A stretch of DNA of 64,000 bases from Planctomycetota bacterium (GCA_014238415.1 JABABA010000004.1:1-64000); one strand, 5' to 3'. Shown: positions 16,391 to 25,255, counted from the first letter of the stretch. The notes: generated from the letters alone by a model not told the origin. A program made the numbers and translations.

Positions 16391-18532
16391 ATGCGATCTC
16401 TGCGACTCTTCTTTGCGGCCTCCCTTGGCCTGATTGTGACCCAAGCCCCGGCTCTGGCCTACATCGGTCCAGGGGCGGGCTTTGCGGCTGCTGGTTCTTT
16501 GCTGGTACTGCTCGGCACCTTTGCCCTTGCCTTTGGGATCATTTTGATCTGGCCCATCAAGGCCGTGCTGAAGGTGGCCACTCTTAGAGGCAAGTCCAAG
16601 GCCAAGATCAAGAGGCTCGTAATCCTGGGGCTCGATGGCTTTGATCCGGGGCTCGCCAAGAAGTACATGGACGAAGGGCGTATGCCCAACTTCAAGGCTC
16701 TGGCGGACGAAGGTTGCTTCTCGCCGCTCTCAACCGCAATGCCCAGCATCTCGCCTGTGGCCTGGTCGACCTTTGCCACAGGTGTCGATGCTTCGCGCCA
16801 TAACATCTATGACTTCTTGACGCGTGACCCCTGCAGCTACATGCCGGTGCTCTCGTCCACTGACACGCATACGGTTCCTCGGCACATAAACTTGGGGCTC
16901 GCCAAGGTGCCCTTTGGTCAGCGTGCGGTCTACAAGATCCTGCAGAAGAGCCAGCCATTCTGGAAGTTGCTTGGGAAGAATCATGTTTGGTCAAGCATCC
17001 TGAGGGTGCCGATCACATTCCCGCCTCAAAAATTCAAGAACGGAACTCTGCTTGCGGGCATGTGTGTGCCGGATCTGCAGGGTACTCAAGGTTCTTTCTC
17101 TTTCTATTCGACCCGTGACCGTGGCGGTGAGCACATTGGTGGGCAGCAGTTCCGCATCGTGCGACGCGGCAACCGAGTTGAGTCCAACTTGAAGGGTCCC
17201 GCTGGCAAGGACGGTCATCCCTTGAAGAGTCCCTTCACCGTTGAGTTGGACAACGACACCCGGAAGGCCACTATCACCGTGGGCAAGGACAGCGTGCAGG
17301 TAGGTCTTGCAGAGTACACCCCTTGGATGACTGTCAGCTTCGACGGAGGCGTGCAAGGGATAGCTCGCCTGCGCATTCAGACCTGGGATGACAAGGATGT
17401 GGAGATCTATGTCACTCCAATCAACATCGATCCGGACAAGCCGGCCATGCCGATTTCCGAGCCCTTTGTCTACTCGATCTACCTGTCCAAGATGATCGGC
17501 AAGTACGCCACTCTTGGGCTGGCGGAAGACACTTGGGCCTTGAATGAGCGCGTGATCGACGAGAAGGCGTTCTTGGATCAGGCCTGGCTGATCTTTGAAG
17601 AGCGCAAGAAGATGTTCTGGGACGCGCTGGAGAAAACAAAGAAGGGCATGGTCACCTGCGTGTTCGACACCACGGACCGCATCAGCCACATGTTCTATCG
17701 CTACCTTGATCCCACTCATCCGGCGAACGAGGGCAAGGACACCACTGAATTCAAGGATGTGATCCCGGATCTCTATGCGCGCATGGATGATTTCCTCGTG
17801 GAGGTGCGCGAGAAGGTTGGCAACGACCCGGACACGGTTTTCATGGTCATCAGCGACCACGGCTTCTGCAACTTCCGTCGGGGTGTGAACATCAACGCAT
17901 GGCTGCGGGATGAGGGCTACCTTGTGCTCAAGGACGACACGCGCACTTCTGGAGACTGGTTCCAGAATGTTGACTGGGAAAAGACTCGCGCTTTCACCCT
18001 CGGCTTGACGGGCATCTTCCTGAATAAGAAGGGTCGCGAGCGCGGTGGCATCGTGGAGCCTTCTGAGGCCCCTGCCCTGGCCCGCGAGATCCAAGAGAAG
18101 CTCGATCAACTGGTTGATCCAGAAAGCGGCGAGACCATCATGAATGAGGTCTTCCTGACAAGAGAAGTACACGATGGGCCTTATGCGGATCTGGCCCCGG
18201 AATTGTTGCTGGGTTACAAGCGCGGCTATCGGCACTCTTGGGACTGCGCGACAGGTTCGGTTACCGAAGAAATTTTCAGTGACAACACCAAGAGCTGGTC
18301 CGGTGATCACTGCGTGGATCCGCGCCTCGTGCCCGGCGTGCTCTGGTCGAACCGAGAGATCAATACGGACCAGCCTTGTCTGGCTGACATGGCGCCCACG
18401 GCGCTCGATCTCTTTGGCGTGGACATTCCCGGCTACATGCTGGGGGCGCCACTGTTTGGCGAACGTACCCATGTGACTCCCCTTTCCACCGACAAACTGG
18501 CCGACCGTGGCGGAGTCAGGTTGCCCTCATGA
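16391..18532 (+). CDS. Membrane-anchored AP-superfamily phosphodiesterase/nucleotide-pyrophosphatase-like protein
   Basis: 713 aa from the ATG at 16391. The N-terminus has a signal-like segment (FFAASLGLIVTQAPALA), then YIGPGAG and a TM helix (~30-58). The catalytic domain begins at VILGLDGFDPGL (metal Asp82) with MPNFKALADEG. The nucleophile loop is ISPVAWSTFATG, in which Ser126 is the likely nucleophile as in type I phosphodiesterases. It continues to VFMVISDHGFCNFRRGVNINAWL and later His/Asp metal ligands. Its stop overlaps the start of the next, paralogous gene by 4 bp. Family members cleave phosphodiester or pyrophosphate bonds; the substrate here is unknown. The active site should face the periplasm. 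Confidence 0.87.
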   Translation: MRSLRLFFAASLGLIVTQAPALAYIGPGAGFAAAGSLLVLLGTFALAFGIILIWPIKAVLKVATLRGKSKAKIKRLVILGLDGFDPGLAKKYMDEGRMPNFKALADEGCFSPLSTAMPSISPVAWSTFATGVDASRHNIYDFLTRDPCSYMPVLSSTDTHTVPRHINLGLAKVPFGQRAVYKILQKSQPFWKLLGKNHVWSSILRVPITFPPQKFKNGTLLAGMCVPDLQGTQGSFSFYSTRDRGGEHIGGQQFRIVRRGNRVESNLKGPAGKDGHPLKSPFTVELDNDTRKATITVGKDSVQVGLAEYTPWMTVSFDGGVQGIARLRIQTWDDKDVEIYVTPINIDPDKPAMPISEPFVYSIYLSKMIGKYATLGLAEDTWALNERVIDEKAFLDQAWLIFEERKKMFWDALEKTKKGMVTCVFDTTDRISHMFYRYLDPTHPANEGKDTTEFKDVIPDLYARMDDFLVEVREKVGNDPDTVFMVISDHGFCNFRRGVNINAWLRDEGYLVLKDDTRTSGDWFQNVDWEKTRAFTLGLTGIFLNKKGRERGGIVEPSEAPALAREIQEKLDQLVDPESGETIMNEVFLTREVHDGPYADLAPELLLGYKRGYRHSWDCATGSVTEEIFSDNTKSWSGDHCVDPRLVPGVLWSNREINTDQPCLADMAPTALDLFGVDIPGYMLGAPLFGERTHVTPLSTDKLADRGGVRLPS

Positions 18533-20643
18533 GATTGCCCCGTTGGACCGCTTATCCGGCTTTGGCGACAGTGGCTGTGCTGCTGTTGATCGCAGTCCCT
18601 AAACGGGTGCCACCCCGGCCTGCTGCTGGTGCTGCCGCAAAAGTGAAAGCTGGTGAGGATGCCACCAGCCACCCTCGCCTGGTGGTACTTGGTATTGATG
18701 GGCTCGACCCAGAGATCCTGGCGGATGTGATTGCGCGTCATCCCGAGGGCATGAAGAACTTCCGCGCCTTGATTGCGGATGGGGGCGGCGTGCAGTCCCT
18801 TGGAACTTCGACTCCGCCCCAGAGTCCAGTGGCCTGGTCGAATTTCATCACAGGCCGCAATCCCGGTGGGCATGGGGTCTTTGACTTCATTCACCGTTCC
18901 CCGAAGACCTACTCACCAGTCCCTTCCACGGTGACCGAATCCGCCGCCGGTCATGTTTCATTGCCCGGTTCCTACCGTTTTCCCACCTCATCCGGAGGCG
19001 ATTCAAATCGTACGGGAAGAGCATTCTGGACTGTCCTGGGCGATGCGGGAGTGCCCTCGGATGTCTGGCGGATGCCGATCAACTTCCCGGTGGAGCCGGG
19101 CAAGGGTTGGTCTTTCCCGGGCATGATGACTCCAGCGGTGGATTCCGCCTATGGATTGCCGACTTTCTATACCACTGATCCGGGTCCTCAACACTTGGGG
19201 CAGGAAAAGGTGATCGCCCTGAGCGTTGTGCGCGGGGTCGCGCGGACCATGATTCTTGGACCTGAAAATGCTTTCAAGGATCCTCCCGAGGGGCAAACCC
19301 ACAGTGACCGTTCCCAGGCCGCCGTTGATTTCTATGTGGACGAAGAAGCGGGAGCAGTGGCCATTGTCGTCGAGGGCGCACAGCCCCTGGTGATGGAAGC
19401 CGGCGCTTGGAGCGATTTTGTTCCCGTGACCTTTTCAATGCTGCCGCTTGGAATGTCGGACATGGCTGGCATCGTGCGCTTCTATGTGCGCAGCATCACG
19501 CCCGAGCTTGAGATCTACGCTTCGCCGGTGAATGTGGACCCTCGCGCTCCAATTCAGCCCGTGTCTGCTCCGGATGAGGCTTCGGCCGAGTTGGCCGAGT
19601 TGATTGGGCTGTATTACACCCAGGGCATGGCCGAGGATGTCAACGGTCTCAAGGATCACATGCTGACAGATGCGGAGTTCATGAGTCAGGCGGCTTTGGT
19701 CTACGAAGAGCGCGGCCGCATGCTGGATGTGGCTTTGGAACACTACATGGATCGTAAAGAAGGCGGCTTGCTCTTCTTCTATTACTCGTCAGTAGATCTT
19801 TCAATGCACATGATGTGGCGCCATGCGGACAAGCTGCATCCCTATCACGATGAGTCATTGGCTGCCGAGGACTCGTCTGACTGGTCCGGCCGCCCTGGCA
19901 GCACCTGGTCGAATGTGATCGATGATCTCTACCTGCGGATGGATCCCGTGCTTGGCAAGGTGCGGCAACGCATTGGTTCTGAGACCGCGATCATGGTCAT
20001 GAGCGATCATGGCTTTGCTCCCTATCGGCGTAAGTTTGCCCTCAACACGTGGCTCCTTGAAAACGGCTACCTGACTCTCAAGGACGAGTTCGAGCGGGAA
20101 CTGCCTGAAGATGATCCTTCTTACGCGCCAGTCTTTATTCAGGCGGCCGTGGACTGGTCCAAGACCCGTGCCTACGGCATTGGTTTCAATGGCCTCTACA
20201 TCAACCAGGCCGATCGCGAGAGCGAGGGGATCGTGAAGGCCGCTGATGCTCCCGCACTCTTGGCGGAGATCAAAGCCAAGCTCGAGGAGTTGCGCGACAC
20301 GGATGGAACCCCGGTCGTTTTGCGCGCTGATCTGGCAACCGTTGTCTACAATGGTGAGCGCCTCGCGGAAGCCCCCGACATCTTGGTGGGCTACAACACC
20401 AACTATGGCAATTCTGACGAGGCTTCTCTTGGCCGTGTCCCCCATGCCGTCTTGAGTGACAATAGAGGGGGCACATTCAACGGAAGTCACTTGATGGCCC
20501 CTGAAGTCGTGCAAGGAACTCTGCTGACAAATTTTCCGATCACCCTTGAGGACCCACGCCTCGAGGATCTCACCCTTTCTATTCTGCATCACTATGGCGT
20601 CGCGCCCGAGCCCAAGATGAACGGGCGCGTGGCGTTCAAGTGA
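18529..20643 (+). CDS. Second membrane-anchored AP-superfamily phosphodiesterase-like protein (tandem paralogue)
   Basis: 704 aa, ATG in the ATGA overlap with the preceding gene. One N-terminal hydrophobic segment (ALATVAVLLLIAV) anchors or exports it. The AP core matches its neighbour: VVLGIDGLDPEIL (Asp57), SPVAWSNFITG (Ser104 as likely nucleophile), AIMVMSDHGFAPYRRKFALNTWLLENGYLTLKD. The two proteins keep the same order of motifs over their full length, so they arose by duplication. They differ clearly in sequence, which suggests distinct substrates or a heteromeric pair. A tiny RHH-LGY gene follows 29 bp after the stop. Confidence 0.87.
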   Translation: MRLPRWTAYPALATVAVLLLIAVPKRVPPRPAAGAAAKVKAGEDATSHPRLVVLGIDGLDPEILADVIARHPEGMKNFRALIADGGGVQSLGTSTPPQSPVAWSNFITGRNPGGHGVFDFIHRSPKTYSPVPSTVTESAAGHVSLPGSYRFPTSSGGDSNRTGRAFWTVLGDAGVPSDVWRMPINFPVEPGKGWSFPGMMTPAVDSAYGLPTFYTTDPGPQHLGQEKVIALSVVRGVARTMILGPENAFKDPPEGQTHSDRSQAAVDFYVDEEAGAVAIVVEGAQPLVMEAGAWSDFVPVTFSMLPLGMSDMAGIVRFYVRSITPELEIYASPVNVDPRAPIQPVSAPDEASAELAELIGLYYTQGMAEDVNGLKDHMLTDAEFMSQAALVYEERGRMLDVALEHYMDRKEGGLLFFYYSSVDLSMHMMWRHADKLHPYHDESLAAEDSSDWSGRPGSTWSNVIDDLYLRMDPVLGKVRQRIGSETAIMVMSDHGFAPYRRKFALNTWLLENGYLTLKDEFERELPEDDPSYAPVFIQAAVDWSKTRAYGIGFNGLYINQADRESEGIVKAADAPALLAEIKAKLEELRDTDGTPVVLRADLATVVYNGERLAEAPDILVGYNTNYGNSDEASLGRVPHAVLSDNRGGTFNGSHLMAPEVVQGTLLTNFPITLEDPRLEDLTLSILHHYGVAPEPKMNGRVAFK

Positions 20644-20672
20644 TCTCTAACCAACTGACCCGAGGACACACC

Positions 20673-20867
20673 ATGTTTGGCGGCGACAAAATCAAAATTG
20701 ACAAGGACCTCTTGGAGCGCATCAAGAAGATCTCTGAAGTGGCTGGCTACGCAAGCCATGAAGAATTCATTCATCATGTGCTCGAACGCGAAGTATCCCA
20801 GTTCGACGAGGCTGGTTCTGACGATGACATCACCGAGAAGCTCAAGGGCCTCGGCTATATTTCCTGA
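20673..20867 (+). CDS. Ribbon-helix-helix-like mini-protein with C-terminal LGY tail (second copy)
   Basis: 64 aa from the ATG at 20673 with GAGG 7 bp upstream; the frame is open further back but without coding character. The architecture is strand KIKIDKDL, helix LERIKKISEVAG, turn, helix SHEEFIHHVLEREVSQF, acidic linker DEAGSDDDITE, and tail KLKGLGYIS. The order and the tail match the protein at 11514. It lies in line with the two AP-superfamily genes and the membrane gene, so it is probably made with them. Function unknown; it could be a DNA-binding regulator or a tail-dependent adaptor. Confidence 0.75.
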   Translation: MFGGDKIKIDKDLLERIKKISEVAGYASHEEFIHHVLEREVSQFDEAGSDDDITEKLKGLGYIS

Positions 20868-20902
20868 CCGTTGGACGCCTGGAACCGGTCTGACCAGACT
20901 CA

Positions 20903-21763
20903 ATGAACGCCGTCAACTCTCTCACAAACCGGATCTTTGATCTCTTGCTTTCGCCACTGGATGTGGTGGGGGCCTGGCTATCATTGACTCTGGTCAGCGG
21001 CGTCTTTGGAATCTTGGCGTTGGTTGTTTTCAAGCGCATCTCCTGGCAGGCGGGGATCAAGAGCACCAAGGACAAGATCAAGGGACACATGATCGAGATC
21101 CGCATCTATCAGGATGATCTCGCCCTGGTCACCAGGGCGATAGGCAAGGTGCTCTATCGAAATCTGCAGTACGTGGTACTGAACTTTGGACCGTTCCTGC
21201 CCTTGATGGTTCCTTTTGGAATGGTGGCTGCTCAACTTGTTGTGCGCTATGGCTTTGAGCCGGTGGCCGTACAGACAGTCGAGGACGATCGTCTTGCGGG
21301 TCAGGGCACGACCTTTGAGATTGAATTCACACCCGCAATGAAGAGTGCTGCCGGGGACCTTGTCGTGAACCTTCCAGAGGGCGTGGTTGCTGTTTCGCCT
21401 CTGGTACGCGTTCCTGGCCAGGGCCGAGCCTTTATCGAAGTGATCGCAATCCAATCGGGCATCCATGAGATCTCGTTTACCAGTGGTACTCACACGGAAA
21501 CCAAAAGGCTGCATGCGGGAGTCGAGGGGTTTGAGCGCGAGATGCAGCCGGAGCGTGGCCGCGGATTTCTGAGCGCGTTGCTCTGGCCAGCCGAGCCCGT
21601 CTTTGCCGGCGACAGCCCCTTCGCCCTGATTCGCACGGTCTATCCCGAGCGCTCCCTGGGTTGGCTCCCGGGGTCTGGCCCGATCGCGATTTTGTTGGCC
21701 TTCGTGCTGCTCTCCATGGCCTTTGGCTTCGCTGCATTGAAGCCCCTGGGCGTAGAGATCTAG
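20903..21763 (+). CDS. Multi-pass membrane protein, possibly YidC/EMC3-like
   Basis: 286 aa. TM1 is at ~21-44 (WLSLTLVSGVFGILALVVFKR). A basic amphipathic cytosolic stretch follows (KSTKDKIKGHMIEIRIYQDD). TM2 and TM3 lie around VVLNFGPFLPLMVPFGMVAAQLVV. Then comes an extracytoplasmic beta-rich domain (~125-245) and a C-terminal TM (GPIAILLAFVLLSMAFGFAAL). TM - charged helical hairpin - Pro-rich TM pair is the layout of the Oxa1/YidC/EMC3 superfamily, but I see no diagnostic residue and offer that only as a possibility. It is the last gene of the AP/RHH run. Confidence 0.7.
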   Translation: MNAVNSLTNRIFDLLLSPLDVVGAWLSLTLVSGVFGILALVVFKRISWQAGIKSTKDKIKGHMIEIRIYQDDLALVTRAIGKVLYRNLQYVVLNFGPFLPLMVPFGMVAAQLVVRYGFEPVAVQTVEDDRLAGQGTTFEIEFTPAMKSAAGDLVVNLPEGVVAVSPLVRVPGQGRAFIEVIAIQSGIHEISFTSGTHTETKRLHAGVEGFEREMQPERGRGFLSALLWPAEPVFAGDSPFALIRTVYPERSLGWLPGSGPIAILLAFVLLSMAFGFAALKPLGVEI

Positions 21764-21961
21764 CGGCCTGTTCAGATTTCCAGCAGTCGTTGGCTCAGTC
21801 CCAGAGACTCCGGCCCTGCTCTTGGCTTCTTCCTCCCACTCCCTGGAGGCGTTGTGTGGCGGCGATACGGAATCTGGACCCCAGTATTACAGCGGGAATG
21901 GAGCGTGTGCCCTAGACTCGGTGTTCACTCATCGTTCTCTTCTCCCCGGGGATCCCCTGTC

Positions 21962-23077
21962 ATGCGTGCACTTCTCCTCTCGGTTCTCCTGGCTGCTCCT
22001 GCAGGCGCCCAGGTCACGATGGCCCAATACCAGGCTGGAACTGCGGGCGCGCCCCCAACAGCGCCCGATCCCCAGAGCCAGGGCTGGACCCTGACTGATC
22101 CATCGAACGGGGCAGTGGTGTTGACTGACCTCTCGCCTGATGGTGCCACCGGCTTGAATGCCTGGGTGGTAGACGATCAGGTGACCTTCGGCGGGGCGCG
22201 AGCCCATTACGGACAGGTCTTTTCTCAAGGGGATCTTGATCAGGCCACGGACTGGGGCTGGGAGATGGCGGCTGATCTGCGGCTGGTGCAGAGTAACGGA
22301 CTGTGCGTCTTTGTTGATTTTGCCATGGGGACTTCGTCCGCCGACGATCGCTACCTGCTCTGGTTGCAGGTTCAGGGCTCCGATGTCCTGGCCTCCAGCG
22401 ATCTGACAGGGGTGAGTTTCGTCTGTCCAGGTGCAATGAATGGTGCCTATCACAACTTCGCTCTCCGCAAGCCCGCAGGAGCGGCCAACACCGCGGCAGA
22501 GTTCTTGTTCGATGGGGTGGCGTTGGGACCATGGCCCGATTCCCAGTCGAACGGTTCTGCGCCGGCAGGCGGGATGAATTGGGGCAGCGGTTCCAGCGGT
22601 GGGACTGCGATCGCCAACTGGAATCAGGTGACCTTCAGAAAGGGCACAGATGTGATTCAGCTCGGTAGCGCGTACTGCTTTCCCGCCGCCGTGAATTCCA
22701 CGGGTCAAAGCGGGCATATCCAGGCCGTCGGGAATCCCCTGGCGCAAGCGGACCTTGTCTCCCTGCTCGCACTCCAGATTCCTGCGAATGAGTTTGGTTA
22801 TTTCGTGTTGGGCGATGCACAGACGTTCATTCCCCTGCCGGGTGGCAGCCAGGGGAACCTCTGCGTCAGTGGCAACCTTGGCCGTTTTGTCTCCCAGGCC
22901 GCCTCCACGGGGCCCACAGGGTCGCTTGAGATCTCTGTCAACACCAGTGCACTGCCAACCTGGCGACGGACCCCGCTGCTTCCTGGCCAGACATGGAACT
23001 TCCAGGCGTGGTTCACCGACAACAATCCCGGCTCCACCTCCAATTTCACGGACGCGGTGAGTGTGACCTTCTTCTGA
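21962..23077 (+). CDS. Secreted protein with concanavalin-A-like region and recurrent C-terminal planctomycete surface domain
   Basis: 371 aa from the ATG at 21962, which begins a perfect signal peptide (MRALLLSVLLAAPAGAQ). Residues ~20-235 look like a jelly-roll/LamG-type beta-sandwich (WVVDDQVTFGGARAHYGQVFS, DRYLLWLQVQGSD, NWNQVTFRKG). Residues ~238-371 are the recurrent domain: YCFPAAVNSTGQSG, FGYFVLGDAQTFIPLPGGSQGNLC, LPGQTWNFQAWFTDNNPGSTSNFTDAVSVTFF. The same module ends the protein at 54807 and begins the one at 4974. It is probably a surface or exoprotein that binds glycans or serves as a sorting or adhesion module; that is inference. Confidence 0.8.
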   Translation: MRALLLSVLLAAPAGAQVTMAQYQAGTAGAPPTAPDPQSQGWTLTDPSNGAVVLTDLSPDGATGLNAWVVDDQVTFGGARAHYGQVFSQGDLDQATDWGWEMAADLRLVQSNGLCVFVDFAMGTSSADDRYLLWLQVQGSDVLASSDLTGVSFVCPGAMNGAYHNFALRKPAGAANTAAEFLFDGVALGPWPDSQSNGSAPAGGMNWGSGSSGGTAIANWNQVTFRKGTDVIQLGSAYCFPAAVNSTGQSGHIQAVGNPLAQADLVSLLALQIPANEFGYFVLGDAQTFIPLPGGSQGNLCVSGNLGRFVSQAASTGPTGSLEISVNTSALPTWRRTPLLPGQTWNFQAWFTDNNPGSTSNFTDAVSVTFF

Positions 23078-23245
23078 TCGCGGTCATTGGGTAGAGGTTT
23101 CCTTGCCAGTCCTCTTCCGGGCTGTCGGGCCGAATGGAGGGGTTCATCTGGGATAGGGATCCCTGCTTTTCTTGGAATTTTCAAGATGTGGTGTGAAACC
23201 TGACGGGGGAGTTCTCGTTCTTGCTCTTGAAGGAGGCCAGGAACT

Positions 23246-24691
23246 ATGAACGAACGCAAGCTCTGGATCGTGTGGATTGGATTGGCTCTGGCAGTAGCTG
23301 CTGCCTTTGGATTGTGGACAGGGTCTGATGTTGAGTCTGGAATAGTTGCTGCGGCTCAGAAGCACCCGGATACCGGGAGCCAGGCTTCAGTCCTGTTGTC
23401 CTCTGAAGAAGCAGAATCCCACTTGCGAGTGGTGGATTCCGCCCCTGATGCACCGCCAGAGGTGATGCCTGACGATGATGAATTGATCGCCGCCCTGCGG
23501 GCCCTGGGGTCCCTTGATGAATACACAAGCGGGGGTGTACCCGCAATAGAAGCCCGCGTGAACGAGTTGACCATGGCAGTGATCACACCCATCGGACGAT
23601 TGCAGCGGGCGATTGAACTGTTGACCAATGGACGCCTGACAGAAGACCCGACCTTGGCCAGTGCTCCTGAGCGCGGGGCCTTGAGGGGGCTCGTATTGGG
23701 TTCATTGATCCATCGGCATGGGCAGAGACCGGGAAGCAAGCTGCGGGCGGGGAATCCGGAGCCGGTGGTGGCCCTGGCCTTGGAGGGGGCACCTACTTGG
23801 ACTGAAGCCGTTCGGGATCGGTTGCTCCATCTGGCCGAGGCCTTTTCCACCGAGAAGGGACGCTTCTTGACCGGGCGACACACGCGGCATGTGGTGGAAC
23901 TGCGTGCTCTTCACCCCGACATCGGGCCCTTCTACAGCACCCTGCTTGGGTACATCTTGAAAGACATGCCGAAGGTTGATCAGCAACTGCTGCTCGACAT
24001 CCTGCAGGGTGACCAGGAGGATCCTCTCCTGGTGCGTCTGGCTCTCGAGCAACTCTTTGGTCAAGGGAAGGACCAGCTTGCCATGGGGCTTGCGCGGGTG
24101 TTCTTGACCGGGCAGGACACCCCGCCCCGTTTGCGATCTGCCGTCCTGAAAGCGGTGGCAAGTGCGGCGCCCATGGATATGGCCCTGGACTGCTCGCAGG
24201 AGTTTGGCAAGGGGAGCGAACTTGGCCTGGCCCTGACCCTTTCCTACCGTGCCGGCGGTCATGAGGCTGTTCTTGAGCGATACAGCGACCTGGTGGTGGC
24301 TGGATCTGAACCTGAATTCCGGAGACTGCTGATATCTGGTGTGTCCGATCCCAGCGTTCTCCTGGGCGTGGCCGAAACCGATCCCGAACCCAAGGTGCGT
24401 GGGCAGGCGCTCATCACCGTAAGCGGGCTCCTTGAGTTCAAGTCCCAAGACGAGTGCCTGGGCTTGTTGGAGTCGAGTCTTGATTTGCCTCCCGGTGATC
24501 CCATGGGTCTGCCGCCTCAATACACGGCTATGGCGGTGACGAATATCACAAGTAGAAACATGGCCAGCAGTGATCCCTTGTTCAAGCGATCCATCCGGTT
24601 GTTTGAAGACCTACTTGAGAGGGGCACGCTGGATGAACGCGCCAAGAGCAGGGTTCATGCCGAACTCGACCGGCTGGGGATATCCCACTGA
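23246..24691 (+). CDS. Exported or membrane-anchored HEAT-like helical protein
   Basis: 481 aa, ATG preceded by a strong GAAGGAGG. One N-terminal hydrophobic segment (LWIVWIGLALAVAAAFGLW) is a signal or anchor. The rest is alpha-helical, with weak repeat spacing of ~35-40 residues (LLLDILQGDQEDPLLVRLALEQLFGQ, PPRLRSAVLKAVASAAP, EPKVRGQALITVSGLLE), as in HEAT/ARM arrays. No catalytic motif was seen. A small secreted Cys-containing protein follows 68 bp downstream. Function unknown. Confidence 0.75.
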   Translation: MNERKLWIVWIGLALAVAAAFGLWTGSDVESGIVAAAQKHPDTGSQASVLLSSEEAESHLRVVDSAPDAPPEVMPDDDELIAALRALGSLDEYTSGGVPAIEARVNELTMAVITPIGRLQRAIELLTNGRLTEDPTLASAPERGALRGLVLGSLIHRHGQRPGSKLRAGNPEPVVALALEGAPTWTEAVRDRLLHLAEAFSTEKGRFLTGRHTRHVVELRALHPDIGPFYSTLLGYILKDMPKVDQQLLLDILQGDQEDPLLVRLALEQLFGQGKDQLAMGLARVFLTGQDTPPRLRSAVLKAVASAAPMDMALDCSQEFGKGSELGLALTLSYRAGGHEAVLERYSDLVVAGSEPEFRRLLISGVSDPSVLLGVAETDPEPKVRGQALITVSGLLEFKSQDECLGLLESSLDLPPGDPMGLPPQYTAMAVTNITSRNMASSDPLFKRSIRLFEDLLERGTLDERAKSRVHAELDRLGISH

Positions 24692-24759
24692 TCCGAGCGA
24701 GGGGGACCCTTTTTAGACACCCGAATGGGTGAATCATCAAACCAAGAAGGAGGATCGAA

Positions 24760-25239
24760 ATGAACCGAACGATTGTTGTACTTGTGCTCAGTGTTGTCGC
24801 AAGTTTGTTGTTGCCAGGATCTGCACTCTCGCAAGCACCCGCTTCGAAGTGCCCCGACACACAGGCTTCCGACATTTCCCTGGATGTGGAACTCGAAGGG
24901 GTCACACTGAGTTGTGGAGGGTCAATTAGCATCGATGGAATTACCATCTCCTCAGGATCCAGTTGTGCCCAGTTGATTGTAATTACGCCAGCTCATCAGA
25001 TTTGCCAGGGCGTATCACTTCCAGGATCCAAATGCGTGCCCCAGGGCGACATGGAAATCCTGGTACACCACTATGAGTGCCGAGCGGAGTATTGGCTGCT
25101 GGGGATTTTTGGACTATCTGTTCGCTGCACTCCTAGTCTTGTCAATGGGGAGCCCCATGTGACCAAAGGAGGCTCTGTGGAGGATTTTCAGACCAAGATC
25201 TGCAAGCCTGATCCCGTTTCGGGGGGCTCGTCCGGCTAG
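24760..25239 (+). CDS. Small secreted cysteine-containing protein, unknown
   Basis: 159 aa with a strong AAGGAGG 7 bp before the ATG. A clear signal peptide (VVLVLSVVASLLLPGSALSQA) is followed by about 130 residues with eight cysteines, Ser/Gly-rich strands (LSCGGSISIDGITISSGSSC), and a low-complexity end (SGGSSG). The cysteines suggest an extracytoplasmic, disulfide-bonded beta fold. I recognise no family. A short hairpin (CACCC-GAAT-GGGTG, 24718-24731) lies in its leader. Confidence 0.7.
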   Translation: MNRTIVVLVLSVVASLLLPGSALSQAPASKCPDTQASDISLDVELEGVTLSCGGSISIDGITISSGSSCAQLIVITPAHQICQGVSLPGSKCVPQGDMEILVHHYECRAEYWLLGIFGLSVRCTPSLVNGEPHVTKGGSVEDFQTKICKPDPVSGGSSG

Positions 25240-25255
25240 ATGGGCTTGGATTTCG

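Noticed and set aside
16991..18472. 493-codon ORF on the minus strand
   Set aside because: It is fully antisense to the AP-superfamily gene at 16391-18532, which has clear catalytic motifs. The antisense product has no recognisable domain and is a product of high GC.
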